A stretch of 41,862 bases of DNA, taken from the NCBI GenBank assembly GCA_029557535.1, contig JAKQII010000384.1:1-41862 (forward strand), read 5' to 3'. This stretch comes from Acidobacteriota bacterium. Its GTDB lineage: Bacteria; Acidobacteriota; Blastocatellia; Pyrinomonadales; Pyrinomonadaceae. This document shows positions 41,860-41,862 of this stretch, piece by piece. The translations under genes were made by a program, and so were the position numbers. The stretch's first letter is position 1, and each line of letters begins with the position of its first letter. A model generated the notes under the pieces. The model was not told the origin of the DNA, did no database searches, and saw nothing but the letters and a program-made list of their open reading frames with translations.

Positions 41860-41862
41860 TTT

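Overview
The window reads as a chromosomal segment of a free-living, Gram-negative-type bacterium. The best inference is Acidobacteriota, class Blastocatellia (Pyrinomonadaceae-like). The basis is gene content, not a search: two large Oar-like TonB-dependent receptors with an N-terminal carboxypeptidase-regulatory-like domain, a giant SBBP beta-propeller/Calx-beta secreted protein, several secreted proteins with LolA-like looks, a propeller-type sensor kinase, and moderately GC-rich, densely packed genes. No rRNA, tRNA, CRISPR array, transposase or prophage was seen.

Layout. 1-2.5 kb: UDP-glucuronate decarboxylase, a decayed S9-peptidase remnant, a secreted e(P4)-type acid phosphatase and a small acidic protein. 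2.5-3.9 kb: two unknown genes (one DUF5675-like) facing a STAS-domain protein. 4-7.2 kb: typA diverging from trmL, then a double-BON secreted protein. 7.4-10.4 kb: two secreted unknowns with good terminators, then an ECF sigma factor abutting a membrane protein with a C-terminal PDZ domain (candidate anti-sigma factor). 10.6-13.1 kb (minus): dusB, a LolA-like secreted protein and a duplicated coiled-coil protein, probably co-transcribed. 13.4-14.4 kb: a CarboxypepD-reg/TPR secreted protein. 14.4-15.3 kb: about 900 bases of gene-free, repeat-rich DNA. 15.3-22 kb: two divergent Oar-like TonB-dependent receptors. 22-27 kb: FMN reductase, secreted amidohydrolase with an overlapping gamma-carbonic-anhydrase-like gene, hisS, and a cupin protein. 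27-32.3 kb (minus): two unknowns and the 1284-residue seven-bladed propeller protein. 32.7-36.7 kb (minus): a two-component system (propeller sensor kinase and LuxR-type regulator). 36.7-41.9 kb (plus): a DSP-like phosphatase, a DinB/DUF1572 protein, then dxr-rseP-ispG, which combines two MEP isoprenoid steps with the site-2 protease.

The most unusual content is between the genes. At least six intergenic gaps are filled almost edge to edge by arrays of 7-, 8- or 9-base units. In four of them the array is followed, after a spacer, by the same unit in inverted orientation. Unit sequence differs from locus to locus, but the architecture repeats. The arrays run to within a few bases of start codons, several of which have no convincing Shine-Dalgarno sequence. 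At two genes the array supplies the last codons, and at one of them the stop codon itself. A separate dispersed repeat of about 200-230 bases is present twice in opposite orientations (14780-15009 and 32428-32629). Together these suggest an active but uncharacterised process generating short inverted tandem arrays and spreading non-coding repeats.
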